Source of the DNA: Romanomermis culicivorax
Lineage: Eukaryota > Nematoda > Enoplea > Mermithida > Mermithidae
Assembly (NCBI GenBank): GCA_963922205.1
Contig: CAWUHX010000039.1
Location: forward strand, 124,001-188,000
Reading direction: 5' to 3'
Length of the DNA: 64,000 nucleotides
Part shown: piece after piece, positions 1 through 12,734 of the stretch
Layout of the letters: each line of letters opens with the position of its first letter
Numbering within the stretch: the first letter of the stretch is position 1
Position numbers and translations under genes: made by a program
The notes under the pieces: model-generated
Seen by the model: the letters and a program-made list of their open reading frames with translations, nothing else
What the model was told of the DNA's origin: nothing
Databases searched by the model: none

Positions 1-1644
1 TTTGTAAATAAATGTGGTAGTAAAAAAATAGATTTTCATCAAATTTAGTCAAAAACACTCTTCAACATCACATTAGAGCCCACATAATGAATGCATTCGT
101 AATCACACAGAAAATAATAAGGCTAACAAATTAGGTCAGTCCTTATTCAAACCAATCAGGGTGTTTTCGCACAAGCCAGGTGTATCTGTAACTCGGGGAA
201 AAATTTGGTTGTAGATATAAATTTTCAGTTGCTCAATCTAAAACTGATAAATTCGCCAAATGATCAGAAAATGATTAAAAGTTATATACCTTGTATTTCA
301 TTCAGTTCGCGTCAGTTTCAGACTTTTAAAACTGAATTTCCAGAGTTTTGGAGAAAAAAAATCAAAAGGCTGACCAGAGTAACTTGTTCGGAACTTTTGT
401 GATTTCTAGGCTTCTAAAACGTCGGAAAATTCATTTTTTCAGCACATTCTTCTGAATTTACCGATGATATATCATGATCTTTTCACCATTGGGTTGGCAA
501 AAGAGGTTAAACATTTTTCCTTCATTTTCAATGATATATCTGGAGGCAGTATCAATCATAATTATTTATCAAAAAGTTTTCAAAAGATTTGAAGCTTAAA
601 AAAGCGCGATAGGTATTTTACTTCGACATGACTATCGATAATTATTTCCGGCTCTTAGCATCAGAAGAAAATTTTAGGTTTTGATATTCTATAGCGTTGG
701 AAAATGAATATTTTAAATATCTTTTCGTTGCATGAAATGTGTCCAATTTTCCAGTGAATTCAATGTTTTTTTAGTCTGGCAAACTAAAATTCAAAAATTA
801 GGCAAGCAACAAAGAATCTGGATGGCTTTTTTCAGACAGCGAGAAAATCTGCCATTTTCCCATGCCGATGATGTTTCAATCATTTTCCAAATGCAAAAAG
901 TTATGTTCATGACAACCGAAAGTTCTAAAGCACTGCAAAACGATTTTGTAAAAACAATCTAAAAAAACCTTAATTTTTGTCAAATACGCGAAAAAACAAT
1001 ACAAGGTCAAACATTCTGCCATAACAAGCTGATTCTTAAAGGCTATAAGCATAAACTAGGCCGATATTTTCTAACCGCACAACAGAATGATACTACGAAT
1101 CATAAATGATTTGAAATTCGACGCTAAGCGCCGGAAAATTTTTGGTATTTTCCATTTCAAAATGCATAAAAATGCATCTCCGTACAGGAATCTACTAATC
1201 AAAAGGGTTATTAGGCTATAATTTTTACAAGCCAATTTGGCTTGTGCCGCTAAATTTTTAGGAGCCAATCGGAATTTTTAGGAGCCATGGCTCCTAATTG
1301 GCCTGAAAAAAATCCTGGTATCACTCATCAAAAGTTTTCTGGTGGTATCATAAATTTTACCAGCGCCACTGAATAATTGTTCAAAGGCGACAATCGTTGC
1401 TGGTGTAGACAAAAATTTCTTGACTATCAATGACAGGTTCGGCAGTGACGTTTGATTTAGGTGGTGAAATTTTTCTATAGCTGAAATTCTTTTCATCTTC
1501 TTGATATATATTTCCATTTTCAATTAATTCTACAATTAAGCAGGTAATACACCAAATTGACTGGTAAAAATTTAGGAATTTTAGGGTAATCTATGTAGGT
1601 ATTTTCAGCTTCGAATTTCATAAAATAGACCGCTTCGTGGAATC
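1..1644. other. AT-rich stretch, no gene recognised
   Basis: Only short open frames without recognisable protein features are present. A region around 1,200-1,310 carries a small palindromic motif (ggagcc/ggctcc). I see nothing that supports a gene or RNA. Confidence 0.5.
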
Positions 1645-1652
1645 ATACATCG

Positions 1653-2611
1653 CAGAGCACCCCATGGGAGGGTATTACCCCCCTCTTAGATTTGGAAATT
1701 CATTTACTACCCCCATGAAAGCAGCTCACTATAGCAAAAAATTTTGGTAGACCTCATCCTCTACCCAGTAGGTTATAGTAATTCGAGAAAAATTGCACAA
1801 TGTGTGATTCTGAGGATTTACTCACTGCTGTTTTTGACACATTTACTGAGCAAATCATAATGGGAAAGTATGCAACTTCTGTGCTATATAGCGATTTTTA
1901 GGAAAGGATATCAGCACATTAATATATACTACTTGTAGGAAATCATTATAAATATAATTGGGAGATGAAATAATGACTTATGTATAGGTGATTTATCGAA
2001 AAATCGCCTTTTGGGATGTCTTCTTCTTCATGCTCTCCTTTCCTTTTCCCCGCTTCTGCGTTGGGTCTTCTGTGCGCATATGATTACCCAAGCTGTGGCA
2101 TACTTTCCTGCTATGAGTTGAGACATGTGAGGTCTGTTGACGAGGATCAGGAGTGGTACTTGGTTTCAAACTCGTAGGTCATAATGTAATGGGATTAATA
2201 ATACTAAAGCCGCATTCAGCATCAGGACTTTCAATTGGAAGCACTGTTGCAAGCCTTAGCAGGGATGGAATAAGCCCATACTGCTGCAGATGCTAGTTCA
2301 AATAATGTTTCCAAAAGTATGTTGTGTCTGATTATTGAAATGTGCAGGAATCAGTTGGCTTGACAATCTTCAAAGTGTGACTATTCCCTACATATAATTA
2401 GTGCATTGAAGTTGCATGATTGGCAGCTGGAAAAGGGAGCTGAAATAGTAAATGTTTTTTGACTGTAAAAAACATAAAGTTCATTTTTGTCAACCCCCCC
2501 CCCTCTGCAAAAAAGGCGTGAGCAAAAAAAAAGGTCACGGCATATTTCAAGTACTACCCTTAAAATTTACGATTTTACTCCTACCTAAATTTTCGACCTT
2601 GGGGACCTCTG
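1653..2611 (+). mobile_element. Non-autonomous hAT-type DNA transposon, copy 1
   Basis: The ends are imperfect inverted repeats: it starts CAGAGCACCCCATGG and finishes with the complement of CAGAGGTCCCCAAGG. It is flanked by a perfect 8-bp duplication ATACATCG at 1,645-1,652 and 2,612-2,619. CAGRG-type ends and an 8-bp duplication are the hallmark of hAT elements. A second copy of nearly the same length and order lies at 42,134-43,096. No transposase frame is visible, so it would depend on an enzyme supplied elsewhere. Confidence 0.85.
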
Positions 2612-2619
2612 ATACATCG

Positions 2620-4105
2620 TCTGCATATACCTTATATTTTCAAATAATATTCTGTGATGCTGTAGTCGTATATAGGAAATCTGTTTCACGAAATGTTAAT
2701 TTACACAATAATGAGAGCTGTAAGTATCTTAGACATGAAACATGGATTTGATTTTGAATTTTAAGATTTCGGACTATCAAAAACTATATTAAACTATAGC
2801 GTCCGGTCGAGTCAACAAATTCATGCTATTGTACAATGTTTTATTTGCCGTAAAAGCTGAGTTGCCATCAGTAAATACTTTAGTATATGTCTATTGCAGA
2901 AAAGTTGCATACGTTGTTATCTGAACATTTCGCTCAGTTAATCGAGAAATGGATAAAGGATCATGTAGTACTTCACTATAAAATTGAATGTTTAACTGAA
3001 ATTGTAATACATGTCATTGATTGAATAATGAGTTATCTAATATTTGAGCCTTATTATCCTGTGTGTGATTGAAAACGTATTCAAACTGATTGATCTGTTA
3101 CGTTGGCTTCCACTGTGATTTTGAAGAGTGTTTTTGAATAAAATTGTTGGAAAAACAATGTTTTTTACCACAACAATTGTTTACAAACTTTTTAGTCTTC
3201 GCACCCTGAAATTCGGATTGGCCTGTAAAATTTTGATCCTAGGAAAATTGGCCTGTGGAGAAAAAATGAAGAAGAAAATCCTGATTCTGGTTCAATTTGA
3301 TCTTCTTCATCATCAATGCCGCTGGCCACAAGTCATTAATTGAACCGATTTCACACCTATTTTCAGTTTTTTTTCTTTTTAGCTGACGTTGAACTAATGA
3401 TCTGGCTTTGATTTTCAATGTTTCAACTATATTTAACATCATCCCAGGTTTTTCGGAAAATTTATCTTTGTATCTATCTGGGATCAATAGAAGTTGCGAT
3501 CATAAATTCTCTATCAAAATTGAAGATGTATTCTCAGATTATCTAATATTGTTTCCATTTCATAATTACGCTATCGTTTCGAGATTTCCAAATCCGAAAT
3601 CAATGTTCACCTGTAAAGCTTCAACAAAGAAACCGATTATTCTATTGTCCAAATTTTTGAGGATGCATATCATCACTAATTTAGTGACACGGAGAAAATA
3701 TAAATTCAGTTCAGAGAACTTAATTTTAGAATAATTAAACATAACACATAATTATTCATGAGAATAACACATGTACATGTTATCATACATGATCCGGATC
3801 CGATCGGACCTGTCATTCAGGATCCGGATCCGTTGGAGCAAATTTTTTTGGATCCGAATACTTATCGTCAAAAAAAGTAGATTCGGCTCATCCCTACCAA
3901 GCTTTGAAGCTGAAAACTGAGTTTTGAGGCGTCTTAAAACTGAAAATGTCGAACACTTTCAGCAGTCTCACGCCAAACTGGACGAATTTCAGTCTTTCAA
4001 GTGATTTCAATCAATGTTCCGAGTATTCAGAGCTGTTCATTTATTATCAAGTAATGTGCTAGAATAATATTAACTTTAAATGTTATGAGAGAAAATAGGT
4101 ATCTT
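2620..4105. other. Unassigned AT-rich sequence
   Basis: Open frames of up to about 110 codons occur here (for example 3,408-3,734 plus), but they are biased in the way AT-rich noncoding DNA is and show no family motif. No repeat boundary was resolved. A short GGATCCGGATCCG repeat sits near 3,790-3,850. Confidence 0.4.
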
Positions 4106-4877
4106 CAAGGCCGTATTTAGGGCGGGGGTTGTTATATGTCGATTTTGTGTCTATCACTGAGAAAAATCTCAATGGGTGTAACAGTCGTTGTTTTCTATCA
4201 GCCACGGCCATCAGCATATCAAATCAACTGAATTACCTCATCTCTTTCTTAATTAGTTACAAGACAAAATTTTGGGCATGGTTCTCACTGTTGAAAAACT
4301 GTTTTTCATTTCAAAACCGAAATGATGCATTTTGGTGAACTTCAGAAGGTCAAACCCTCCCTATTAGGCGCGGCCATTAAGATATCTACTGCCATTTACT
4401 AACTAACTTTCATCAGTTTCCATCAACTGATTCACTTCATCTCTTCTTTTACTTGTGAAGAGCCAATATTTTACTGGTAAGTGGTAATTGAGGTTTTTGA
4501 TCACTTCTTAAAATTTTATTCTCCTGCTTCGTTTGGAGTTTTCCAAACATTTTGAAACGTGAACCTTCGCAATCTGCATTGAAAACTGGTAAAAACGTCA
4601 TTCTAGAACTGTAAATTTAGAGCTTTTATCTAGGAATAATTGTTGTGAACATTCATTTTCCAGCATATTGGAACGCAAAGATGCGAAAATTTTCTCGGCG
4701 CTACGCGCCGAAATAAGAAAGGTATTACGATCCCTTAGTTTAATTCCGATTTATTATCATTGCTATGAAGATTAATTTTCCAGTCTTCCAGAGTGTAAAA
4801 ACCTGAAAATTTTCCAAAAAAATTTTTTTGCTTGGTCCGCCCCCTCCCCCTAAAAAAAATTCCTGGCTACGGCCCTG
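4106..4877 (+). mobile_element. Probable hAT-type non-autonomous element
   Basis: The left end CAAGGCCGTATTTAGGGCGG pairs with the complement of the right end, CAGGGCCGTAGCCAGG followed by a T- and G-rich run. Flanking octamers are GGTATCTT and GGTATTCT, which agree at 6 of 8 positions, as expected for an aged hAT duplication. Inside are hairpin-like GGCGCTACGCGCC motifs and no transposase. Boundaries are by eye. Confidence 0.55.
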
Positions 4878-5047
4878 GGTATTCTATACGTATTTCAGGG
4901 ATTATTAAATATTTGACATTTTTGCTCGATTATATGAATTGGGTACAAAAAACTTCTCCGTGCAAAACTTTTTTCGACATTTTTGCCACGATGGCAAAAT
5001 AGCTTGTAGAAACAACACTTCCCCTGGCGCTAAACCTTCTCACTCAC

Positions 5048-6248
5048 AATTTCAACAAATAAAGTTTCGATGGCAGGCAGAAAATCGTCGGTTAAAACGC
5101 GATACAGCGATTGTTCTTTCTCAGACCTCGAATTTTCGTATTTTTCTGCCAATTGTTTCCATTCTTCCATAGTTGAACAGACAAGTTTCCATCGGGTTTT
5201 TTCAGGTGCCTTGAGCAGAGGTTGGTCCCAAGGGGTTTCGACACTGCTGGGTGGCGTCGTATCCATGCTCTCCTCTTTCATGGGATAATCTAAACAAAAA
5301 ATACGAGGTGTAAACTAAAGAAAGAAAGCCACGTTCTCCTTAGATCTAGTTATATGCAGGTTATATAACGTTTTTGCATTAGAAATGTTTCTAGCTAGTA
5401 TATTTTAATTAGACATTCCAATATTGAGGAAAAAAACGTCGCTGTCTTGTGATTATCGTACCTACGAAAAGAATTTGAAGGACTCTGAATTGGGTGTTTC
5501 AAACTCACCACCGCTATCATTTGCCTCTAGATTCTTTTTTCCAGTACCGGATAAATAACTGGCCGAGATTTTGATCTTCAGTTCTTCTTCTTCACAGAAC
5601 AATCTTGTTCCGTAGAAATACCAATAAGTAAGTCCGTTTCTATCAGATCCCAGAGGCAAAATCCGCAAACTGTCGCCTGAGAAATCCTGGAATAGGAGAA
5701 ATTGACTAATACGGATTGAACGGAGCAGGAACAACGAATGGGACGGAGCAGGAACAACGAATTTCAATACGACTGTAATTTCAGCAATTAACGTCAAGAA
5801 TACCCAAATAAAAAAAATCTAGTATACTTTTATCAATGCTCCCTCGAACATACTTTTATCAAAGCTTCCTCGAACATACTTTTATCAAGGCTTCGACGTC
5901 CAGCTTTTCTAATCGCCACTCGCACAAGCAATGCAACAATTTTAATTTTGGGTATAAAGGTAACTTATGAAAGCTAGCTTTTTCTCGATCGATACCTAAT
6001 GGATTGGGGCCCAGACCGGCAGAAACCCATTGAACGCCGAGAACTTCGTGAAGTCTTTGATTGTAATTGAGCAGGCTGGAAATATGGACACTAACGACAA
6101 AATAGTGCGTAAAATAATAACACGCATACCTCACGCTTCGTTTGTTCACTATTCCATGTAATAAAGCTACCAATATATCAACAATTAAAGAACTGCGACC
6201 TCCTTCGGCAGACGATTCAGTTTCTATAATCAGTCCATCCTCCAAGTC
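5048..6248 (-). CDS. CECR2/dikar-like chromatin remodelling regulator (partial, three exons)
   Basis: Three minus-strand exons join in frame: 6,248-5,880, 5,686-5,509 and 5,289-5,048 (789 nt, 263 codons), with GT-AG borders and phases 0, 1 and 0. The peptide contains LLHCLCEWRLEKLDVEALIK, then DFSGDSLRILPLGSDRNG and LTYWYFYGTRLF, and further on RWKLVCSTMEEWKQLAEKY. This order (DDT-like leucine/WRL helix, then the PLG.D..G..YWYFYGTRL block) is typical of the N-terminal part of CECR2, a partner of ISWI ATPases in chromatin remodelling, called dikar in flies. The first exon (WWEVP-type segment) and the downstream exons with the bromodomain were not found, so both ends are missing or far away. 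The RSF1/BAZ families share the YWYFYGTRL block but fit the helix before it less well. Confidence 0.8.
5823..5895 (-). repeat. Tandem triplication of an exon end with its 5' splice site
   Basis: Read on the minus strand, a unit of about 26-27 bp, TTGATAAAAGTATGTTCGAG plus a few bases, occurs twice and a third time as a shorter variant ending GTATACT. Each contains the last codons of CECR2-like exon 1 and a GTATG donor. The first copy gives the reading frame that continues into the next exon; use of a later one would add a stop codon (TGA). Confidence 0.8.
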
Positions 6249-7573
6249 CTAAGAATAGCAAAACTGAATCAGACATCAGATATACAAATGAAAACAACGG
6301 ATTAAACAACCAATGATATCTCGGCGCCATTTTTTTTGCCAGTGTCTGATACGTAGTATGTTAAATAGTGATGTTAGTCGGAAATCCGGACGGATTCGTT
6401 AAACAGGCAATGGTAAAATCAAATCAAACTTATTTTTAGATGACATGAATAGGAAAGGATCAAATAAAATTGAGAGCTAACGATAAACATGTTATGCTTT
6501 TATTGAAAAACTTCCAGTTTTTTTTTTGTTTTCGGGTTATCCTCTCTTGTGGTTGACATTTTCTGCCCGTTTTTTTGGTTTTCTGTGAATATTTTTTTCA
6601 TCAATCTAACCGCGGAATGTACTCTGAAATTTTTAAATTAATTTTTCTACCATCGCATGGGCGCTGAAGTAGAATGCAAGACGCTAGGTTACGACGGGCG
6701 CCAATTTGTGATACAATCAACCGGACGTACTAAACACGGGCACAATTTTTTCTGATTTACATTTGTAGCTTTTTTGAGTTATTTTATCGAGCTTTTTCAC
6801 AAATGTGGAAGAAAAAGTCGGCTGCCAGGAACAAAATGGTCTCTCCTGGTGCCTTTTAGAAAGCCAAAATCTTTAAATTTTACAGCGCTGCGCATTGACT
6901 TCTGATATAGTTATCACTATTAATTTGAATTCGGCTCTAGCGCGGCTCTCTGAAAGTCAGCGACGGTTTCTCAATCATTAACACAATCGCAATCAATAAT
7001 GTCCACTTGCCATTGATATTCAACGTTCAGTTTTTGATTCTAACTTATCTAATATTTTATTATTTTTTTCTCACTTAATTATATATTATTAAAGTAACAG
7101 AATTTAAAATAGGAAAATTTTTAATATTTATCACGATCCATGATGACATCAAAAAAAATTAGAAACTTAGTTTTCATAAAATTTAAAAACAGTGGATATA
7201 AGTCGATTTTGTCACGAATATGACTAGATATCCGGATATCCGAGCTCTCCAAAAAAGTAGATATCCGGATGTCAAAAAAATTACCGCCGAACATCACAAA
7301 TGTTAAACATACGATGAGTTGAAGAAACTCCAACATACGATTACTGATCAAACAAATTCTACAATCAATGATCCTTTTGAAAGTGATCAAAATGTAAGTC
7401 AGAAAACTCTAGAAAACTTTTGTTTCTAGTTGACTTTTTTTCAATACGTGAAATAAGGCTCAATAACTGTTGCATCAAGAAAATATAGGCACGGAGTTTC
7501 TGATAAGCTGGCCAGGAAATTTACATGCGCAAAGTTGATTTTATCTACATGTAGTCGGCTTTTGGTTTGAGTG
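6249..7573. other. Unassigned, expected to include the 5' intron of the CECR2-like gene
   Basis: A plausible acceptor lies at 6,249-6,250, so the sequence just above it should be intron of the minus-strand gene. No upstream coding exon with the expected WWEVP-type motif was recognised. Confidence 0.4.
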
Positions 7574-7581
7574 ATGCATAC

Positions 7582-7759
7582 CAGACTACCCCATGGAGAG
7601 GGGTATGATATAGTACTACCCCTGCCTAAAGTTCTAAAAATTGATCACTGGGCGCCCAATTTGAGACAAAATGAAGTGTTTAGTAGACATTTAGCAACAC
7701 TACCGCCGAAAATTTTCAACTTTACCCCTACCTGAAGAATCTGACCTTGGGGACTTCTG
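7582..7759 (+). mobile_element. Short (178 bp) hAT-type MITE
   Basis: It begins CAGACTACCCCATGG and ends CCTTGGGGACTTCTG, matching the ends of the 960-bp elements at 1,653 and 42,134. Flanking octamers are ATGCATAC and ATGCATAT (7 of 8). A sister copy of 177 bp lies at 62,535-62,711. It is probably an internally deleted derivative of the longer family. Confidence 0.75.
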
Positions 7760-8570
7760 ATGCATATACTATAAAGATACTTTAAATTGATACTTAAAGA
7801 CTGTAATCACAATAATGGCGAGCTTACTTCGATATCGAAATCAACCAAATTGAATACTGATCGGAATAGCGAACAAAAGTGTGCAACCGCTGGCAATTCC
7901 CAATAAGTTCGCAAGGCTGTAGAAAATAACACAATATATTGCTCGACAAAAAACTTTTTAAACTATTCTATTCTGTTGCACGGAATAATATTGGAGGATG
8001 AACAAACCAAAAACAAGGCTATAGAGAAACGATCCTTTCGACTAAACTCAATATTATTATAAAGTAACGAATATAGCCTAACATCAAATTTTTGAACTGT
8101 TTATCCATCTGAGTACGGGCATTTCAAAATATCGATGTTATCGGGACGTATTTTCTTTAAATCGTGCATTTTCGAAAAAAATTTGGGTTCTTCCTCCAAT
8201 TGGGGAAAAATTTATAGGTTCAGAACTTTGTGATTTTAGTAGATCAAAATTTAAAAACTTTCCGTCATGACTTTAATGATCATTATTGCCTATAATACAG
8301 CAAGAAACAGCTGCTAGTATTTCTATCTTCGCTTACCATTCAATCTTCAATAGTTTACATCATCTAGAATGTCTTATCGCATTTTTAATAGGTTATTTCA
8401 AGTTGAAGTTGCTTAAAATATTTGAAGAAAATTGATAGTTTTCTCTTACGCTTTATTCAACGAACACTAACTCATCGTTTCACCAATTTTCGAAACAACA
8501 GTTCCTTTTCAAGCATGGACTGGCTTTGACAATGCCATCAAAGTAATTTTCAGAATTTTTCAATCTTGAG

Positions 8571-9708
8571 CAGGGCTTTTTGTGCACTGCGTGGTGTGCA
8601 CGGAGCACAAATAGGGTCAAAAAGTTTGTACACTGTTAGAAAAAAATCTGCACTTCCATAACATGAAATCACGTGGTACTACATCACTGTTCCTGACATC
8701 TGAGCGAGAGGCTGCGATATTGAGAAATGCGCTAACGTTTGCAGCTTTAAAAATTTTTAAAATTACTAAACAGATTTCTTTTTGACATCGAAAAATATAT
8801 CAAATATACATCTTTAACATCAATAGCACCAATGAGTTCATATGAACGCAAACAAAGGTAAATATGTGGCAAAAGAAAGGGTAGTATCGCCAACCTTTAA
8901 CGGCGGAAAACCCCAAAAAATGGTAATTTCGGAAAAGAACCCGCTTTTCAAATCACAAAATATCTATTGAATACTAACAAAAGATGATGTTTTTAAATCC
9001 AAATGAAGTTGAAACACCGTTTTTTCGCACAGGTTTTCGCTAAATTATTTACTGCTAAGAAGTACTTTACGCACGCCTTATTTATACCCTTTTGAGCTAA
9101 TTATTATTATTAGAACTTATTATACCCTTCTAAGCTTATCATGCTTCGGCAGTTAATACCCTAGCAAAAATGAAGACGAACAAAATTTTCGAGTGTTAGA
9201 TCAGATAATGATACCAATATAGCCAAATTAATAATAGAAAAGCAACCAAAAACTAAAGGAAAAATCCTAAATTTCTCGGAAATTTAACTGGCGATATGTA
9301 TTTCTGTGATCAACCATAGTGAAACCTACGGACAGCATTTGATATATCATTCCTTGCGGCGTTTTTTTCAATCAGTCAGCTTGCTGGAAGATCAATGTGA
9401 AGTCAATGATGCTTAATAAATTAGGGCTGAACAGAAAGAAGGATGAAAAAACTTTAGACGCGCCGAAAATTTCATTCATATTGATATTAGAACGGCTGAA
9501 AATAATTTTTGTTATTTCCAGGATAAGTAGTCTAATTTTGTAGTGAATAAAATCATCTTCCATCAAGAATAAAATGTAAAAATCATATTGGAAGCATGCG
9601 ACTTCGGAAGCCGCGTGATATGAAAATTCACTTCTGCACCGTGCTCAAAGCGCCCTAAAAAATTGCGCACAAGCTCCAAAAACTGTGATCAATGCACAAA
9701 AAACCCAG
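8571..9708 (+). mobile_element. hAT-like element with CAGGGCTTTTTGTGCA ends
   Basis: The left end CAGGGCTTTTTGTGCACTG pairs with the complement of the right end, CTGGGTTTTTTGTGCATTG. Flanking octamers ATCTTGAG (8,563-8,570) and CTCTTGAG (9,709-9,716) match at 7 of 8. The 1.1-kb interior has no transposase frame. Confidence 0.65.
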
Positions 9709-9716
9709 CTCTTGAG

Positions 9717-10600
9717 TTGCGGCAGTCTTTTAAACATATGTGAACTGTGAATGTAAAATAATATATAAATATGATTTTGGAAGATATCGAACCTAGTTCA
9801 ATTGGGGTGAACAAGGATGTTGTCAAAGTAGTAAATATATATCAACTGCTGGTATTGTCCAAAAAAGACGACACTGGTTTTTTCTACATTTGCGCTATAA
9901 TGTGAAAAAAATCTGGAATGTTTTTGAGGTCTTTCCACAAACGTGAGAGAAAATTTGGGGCTTTCATACAGAAAAGATGCGTTATGGTGTGTTTTAGAAG
10001 GTTCAAATCCAAAATTTTCCAGCTTATAACCTTAATAATCATTATTATTTACTATCAAGCCCAGACGCGGCTTTAGTATGTCTACCCTCACCTACCATTT
10101 AATCTTTATTAGTTTTCATCATCTTAAACGTATTATTTTATGTTTAATTGGCAATCTTCATTATTAAATCTTTCTATTTAATGAAGATTCGCATTTTTTC
10201 TTCCATATATTTTTGAGAAAGATCAAAACGTCAGCTTTCTAAACTTTTTGATGCGTTTGTTCCTTTCTTAACGTAAATTCAATTCAAAGGCTTCATGGAA
10301 GTATTTTTGAAATATTTCTACGCTTCTGACTCATAGCTTTTCGGCCAAATTTATGACAGGTTTTCGAACAAATTACTGGTTTTAAAACTTTTCAAATGAT
10401 ATATATTTCTAAAAATTACGATTTATGAACACAAAATTCAAATCTAATTTTTGAGATATATGTTCGGAAAATTGATTATTAAAACGTTTTAAAAAGCTCA
10501 AAAACTCAAATAAAGCATACCTGTACTTGGGGGGGGGGCTGGGGGACCCCCGCCCCCCCCCCCCCCAACTTGGCCAACTCAGTACCCAAAATCATTTACC
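9717..10600. other. Unassigned AT-rich sequence
   Basis: No open frame or repeat boundary with support. The right edge runs into long G and C homopolymers belonging to the next element. Confidence 0.4.
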
Positions 10601-10605
10601 CCCCC

Positions 10606-11055
10606 CCCATACATGTAACGGAGCTCCGAGGTCTGGGGGGGGTTGGAGCACTTTTTTGGGGCCGGGGGTCAGTAATTCCCAAAATTTTGGGGGGAGGGGT
10701 CCCTGAAGAAAAAAAATTCGATTTTTTCCATGAAAAATGTCCGAAAACGGTTTAAAAAGTAGTAATTTTTGTCTAAAAAATGATAAAATATGTACTTATG
10801 GCGCGAAGCGCCGAGAAAATTGACGTTTTTGACCATTTTTTGTTCAAAAATTGACATTTTTCATAGAAAAAATGACATTTTTCAGTATTTTTCCGACTAA
10901 AACTATGGGGGTTCCTAGGGCTACCATATGGCTAGCCATAGGATTGGAAAAACCTGGGGGGGGGCGGTCGCCCAATGGCTAGCCATATGGTCGACGATTT
11001 CTGGGGGGGGGGTTCCCATAGCACTTCCCCCCCCCCAATTACATGTATGTCCCCC
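10606..11055 (+). mobile_element. Poly-G/poly-C repeat element, copy 1
   Basis: The block has G and C runs of 7-13, a GGCGCGAAGCGCC hairpin, stretches of ATTTTTNNCAAAAAATGG type and the palindrome-like CCATATGGCTAGCCATA. The same order recurs in reverse complement at 54,345-54,770. Both copies are bounded by ACATGTA motifs beside homopolymers. Element class unknown. Confidence 0.6.
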
Positions 11056-11059
11056 AACC

Positions 11060-12720
11060 CCCCCCCCCCACCCAGTTGGGAAATAATTAAAAAAATTTGC
11101 CAAAAAGTGTATGTTTTTTGGCCTAATTGCGAAAAATTTCGACTTTTTTCTACCCCCCCCCCCAACTGGACGGAGGTCTTACAGGTATGAAATAAAGCAT
11201 CTATGATCATTTTTAAATGAAGAAAAACGAGTTCTGGAAAATGAAGAAAAATTTTTGACCCTTTGGAGAGAAAAAACAGTGGGATGAGGCGTTCATTGTA
11301 ATTCCTAGTCATATATTTGCATGTTTCTTTAGTAACTCACAGGATTTTAAGACGAAAACTTTGCGCCAAAAAAAATTTCAACGCGTGGAAAAAAAATGAC
11401 TTCTTTCTACATTTCTGGAAAAAAGTTCGGGGAAAAAAGTGGCCAAATCCTTTGGGAGTAGTCGGGCGCCTATCTCACTGGAGTGAATGGAAACGGATGA
11501 AAAATAAAGTGCGCACGATTTTTACCTTTATTCTGTGCAATAAATGTCGCTTAATTATACATTTCTATGAAACTATCGGTCAAAAGCCTTTTCACAGTTC
11601 TCAGTTGGTTTTTGACGTCGACCAGAAATATTTTTTAGGCCACTGACACAAACTTTTCAGCTTCTTATGCTACTTGGCAATGGCATCTGTCCATCCACAT
11701 GAAAACGCTGGTTGTCCTTGTTCTGCGGTTAAAAAACGGCGATTCCGAAAAGATTGCTATTTGCGGCAGCAAAGCGACGCACAGAAAATGGACAATACAG
11801 GTAATGTTAAGTATATCACACATTTTACAGTTACGTCGATCGAAAAATTGGAAGTCAAGACAGATAGAGAATTAGTAAACAACCTGAATGTGTAGCTAGA
11901 GAAGTGAAAATGAAACCAAATGCTCACCATCAAGCAGCGAGGAATTGCTCATTGATCACGTGTTCACAAAATCAGCCAATCAAATTGCGCTGTTGGAGTT
12001 TACTTCAGCGCTTCAACCACGCCTTTCGATTTCTTCAATGTTAAAGGAATATTATCGACTCCGTGCTACAGTAAATTGTTCTCAAGACTTGCTAACGGTT
12101 GAACTAAACAGTCATATTCAAAAAAGACAATTATTCTATAATTCAACAAAGAAAATTCAAAATACGTCAACGAGTCAACGTTTGTGCAATGTCCTACTGC
12201 ACTTATTATATCAAAAACCGCCGGTTATTTCATGTTTCTAGTACGGGATGTGTAAAGGGTTGAAGTTCGGGTTCTATTCTTTCATCACAGATCATCAACT
12301 TGAAATTTCCTGAAAGTTTCTGCTAGTTGATTATTCCATATTCAACTGTTACTGAATCAGAAAGCGAAAATCATCACTGATTATGTGAAGCTTACATTAC
12401 ATGAACTGAATATCAAATGAGTGAGACTGCTGCTTTGCAAATTTTTTGGAGGCACTGCTCTATCGTATTTTTATCTGGAGCCCGCGATTTCTAGTTTGTG
12501 GAAATTTTCAGCTCTTTGGAGCAGGAGAAGATGGATGCGGCTTTTGCAAGATTGTGTGCGGATTGCACGATTATTGTAAAATAAAAGAAATACTAAAAGA
12601 AGAAGGAAAGGAGAACGGATGCGAAGCAGCGTAGGATTTCGCAGTTCGATGTATAAGAGGATCGAACCTAAACCCCAGTTCATACTTCTGCTCGTTGCTC
12701 GGAGATGTCTCGGCGATGCT
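11060..12720. other. Unassigned region with short open frames
   Basis: Plus-strand frames at 11,317-11,646, 11,674-11,895 and 11,945-12,241 are the most protein-like, but I recognise no family and see no convincing splice chain joining them. They may be remnants of an old element. Confidence 0.35.
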
Positions 12721-12734
12721 CGGTGAGCACCATA

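Noticed and set aside
11674-12241. Possible small host gene from two open frames
   Set aside because: No recognised domain, no clear splice pair, composition like the surrounding noncoding DNA.
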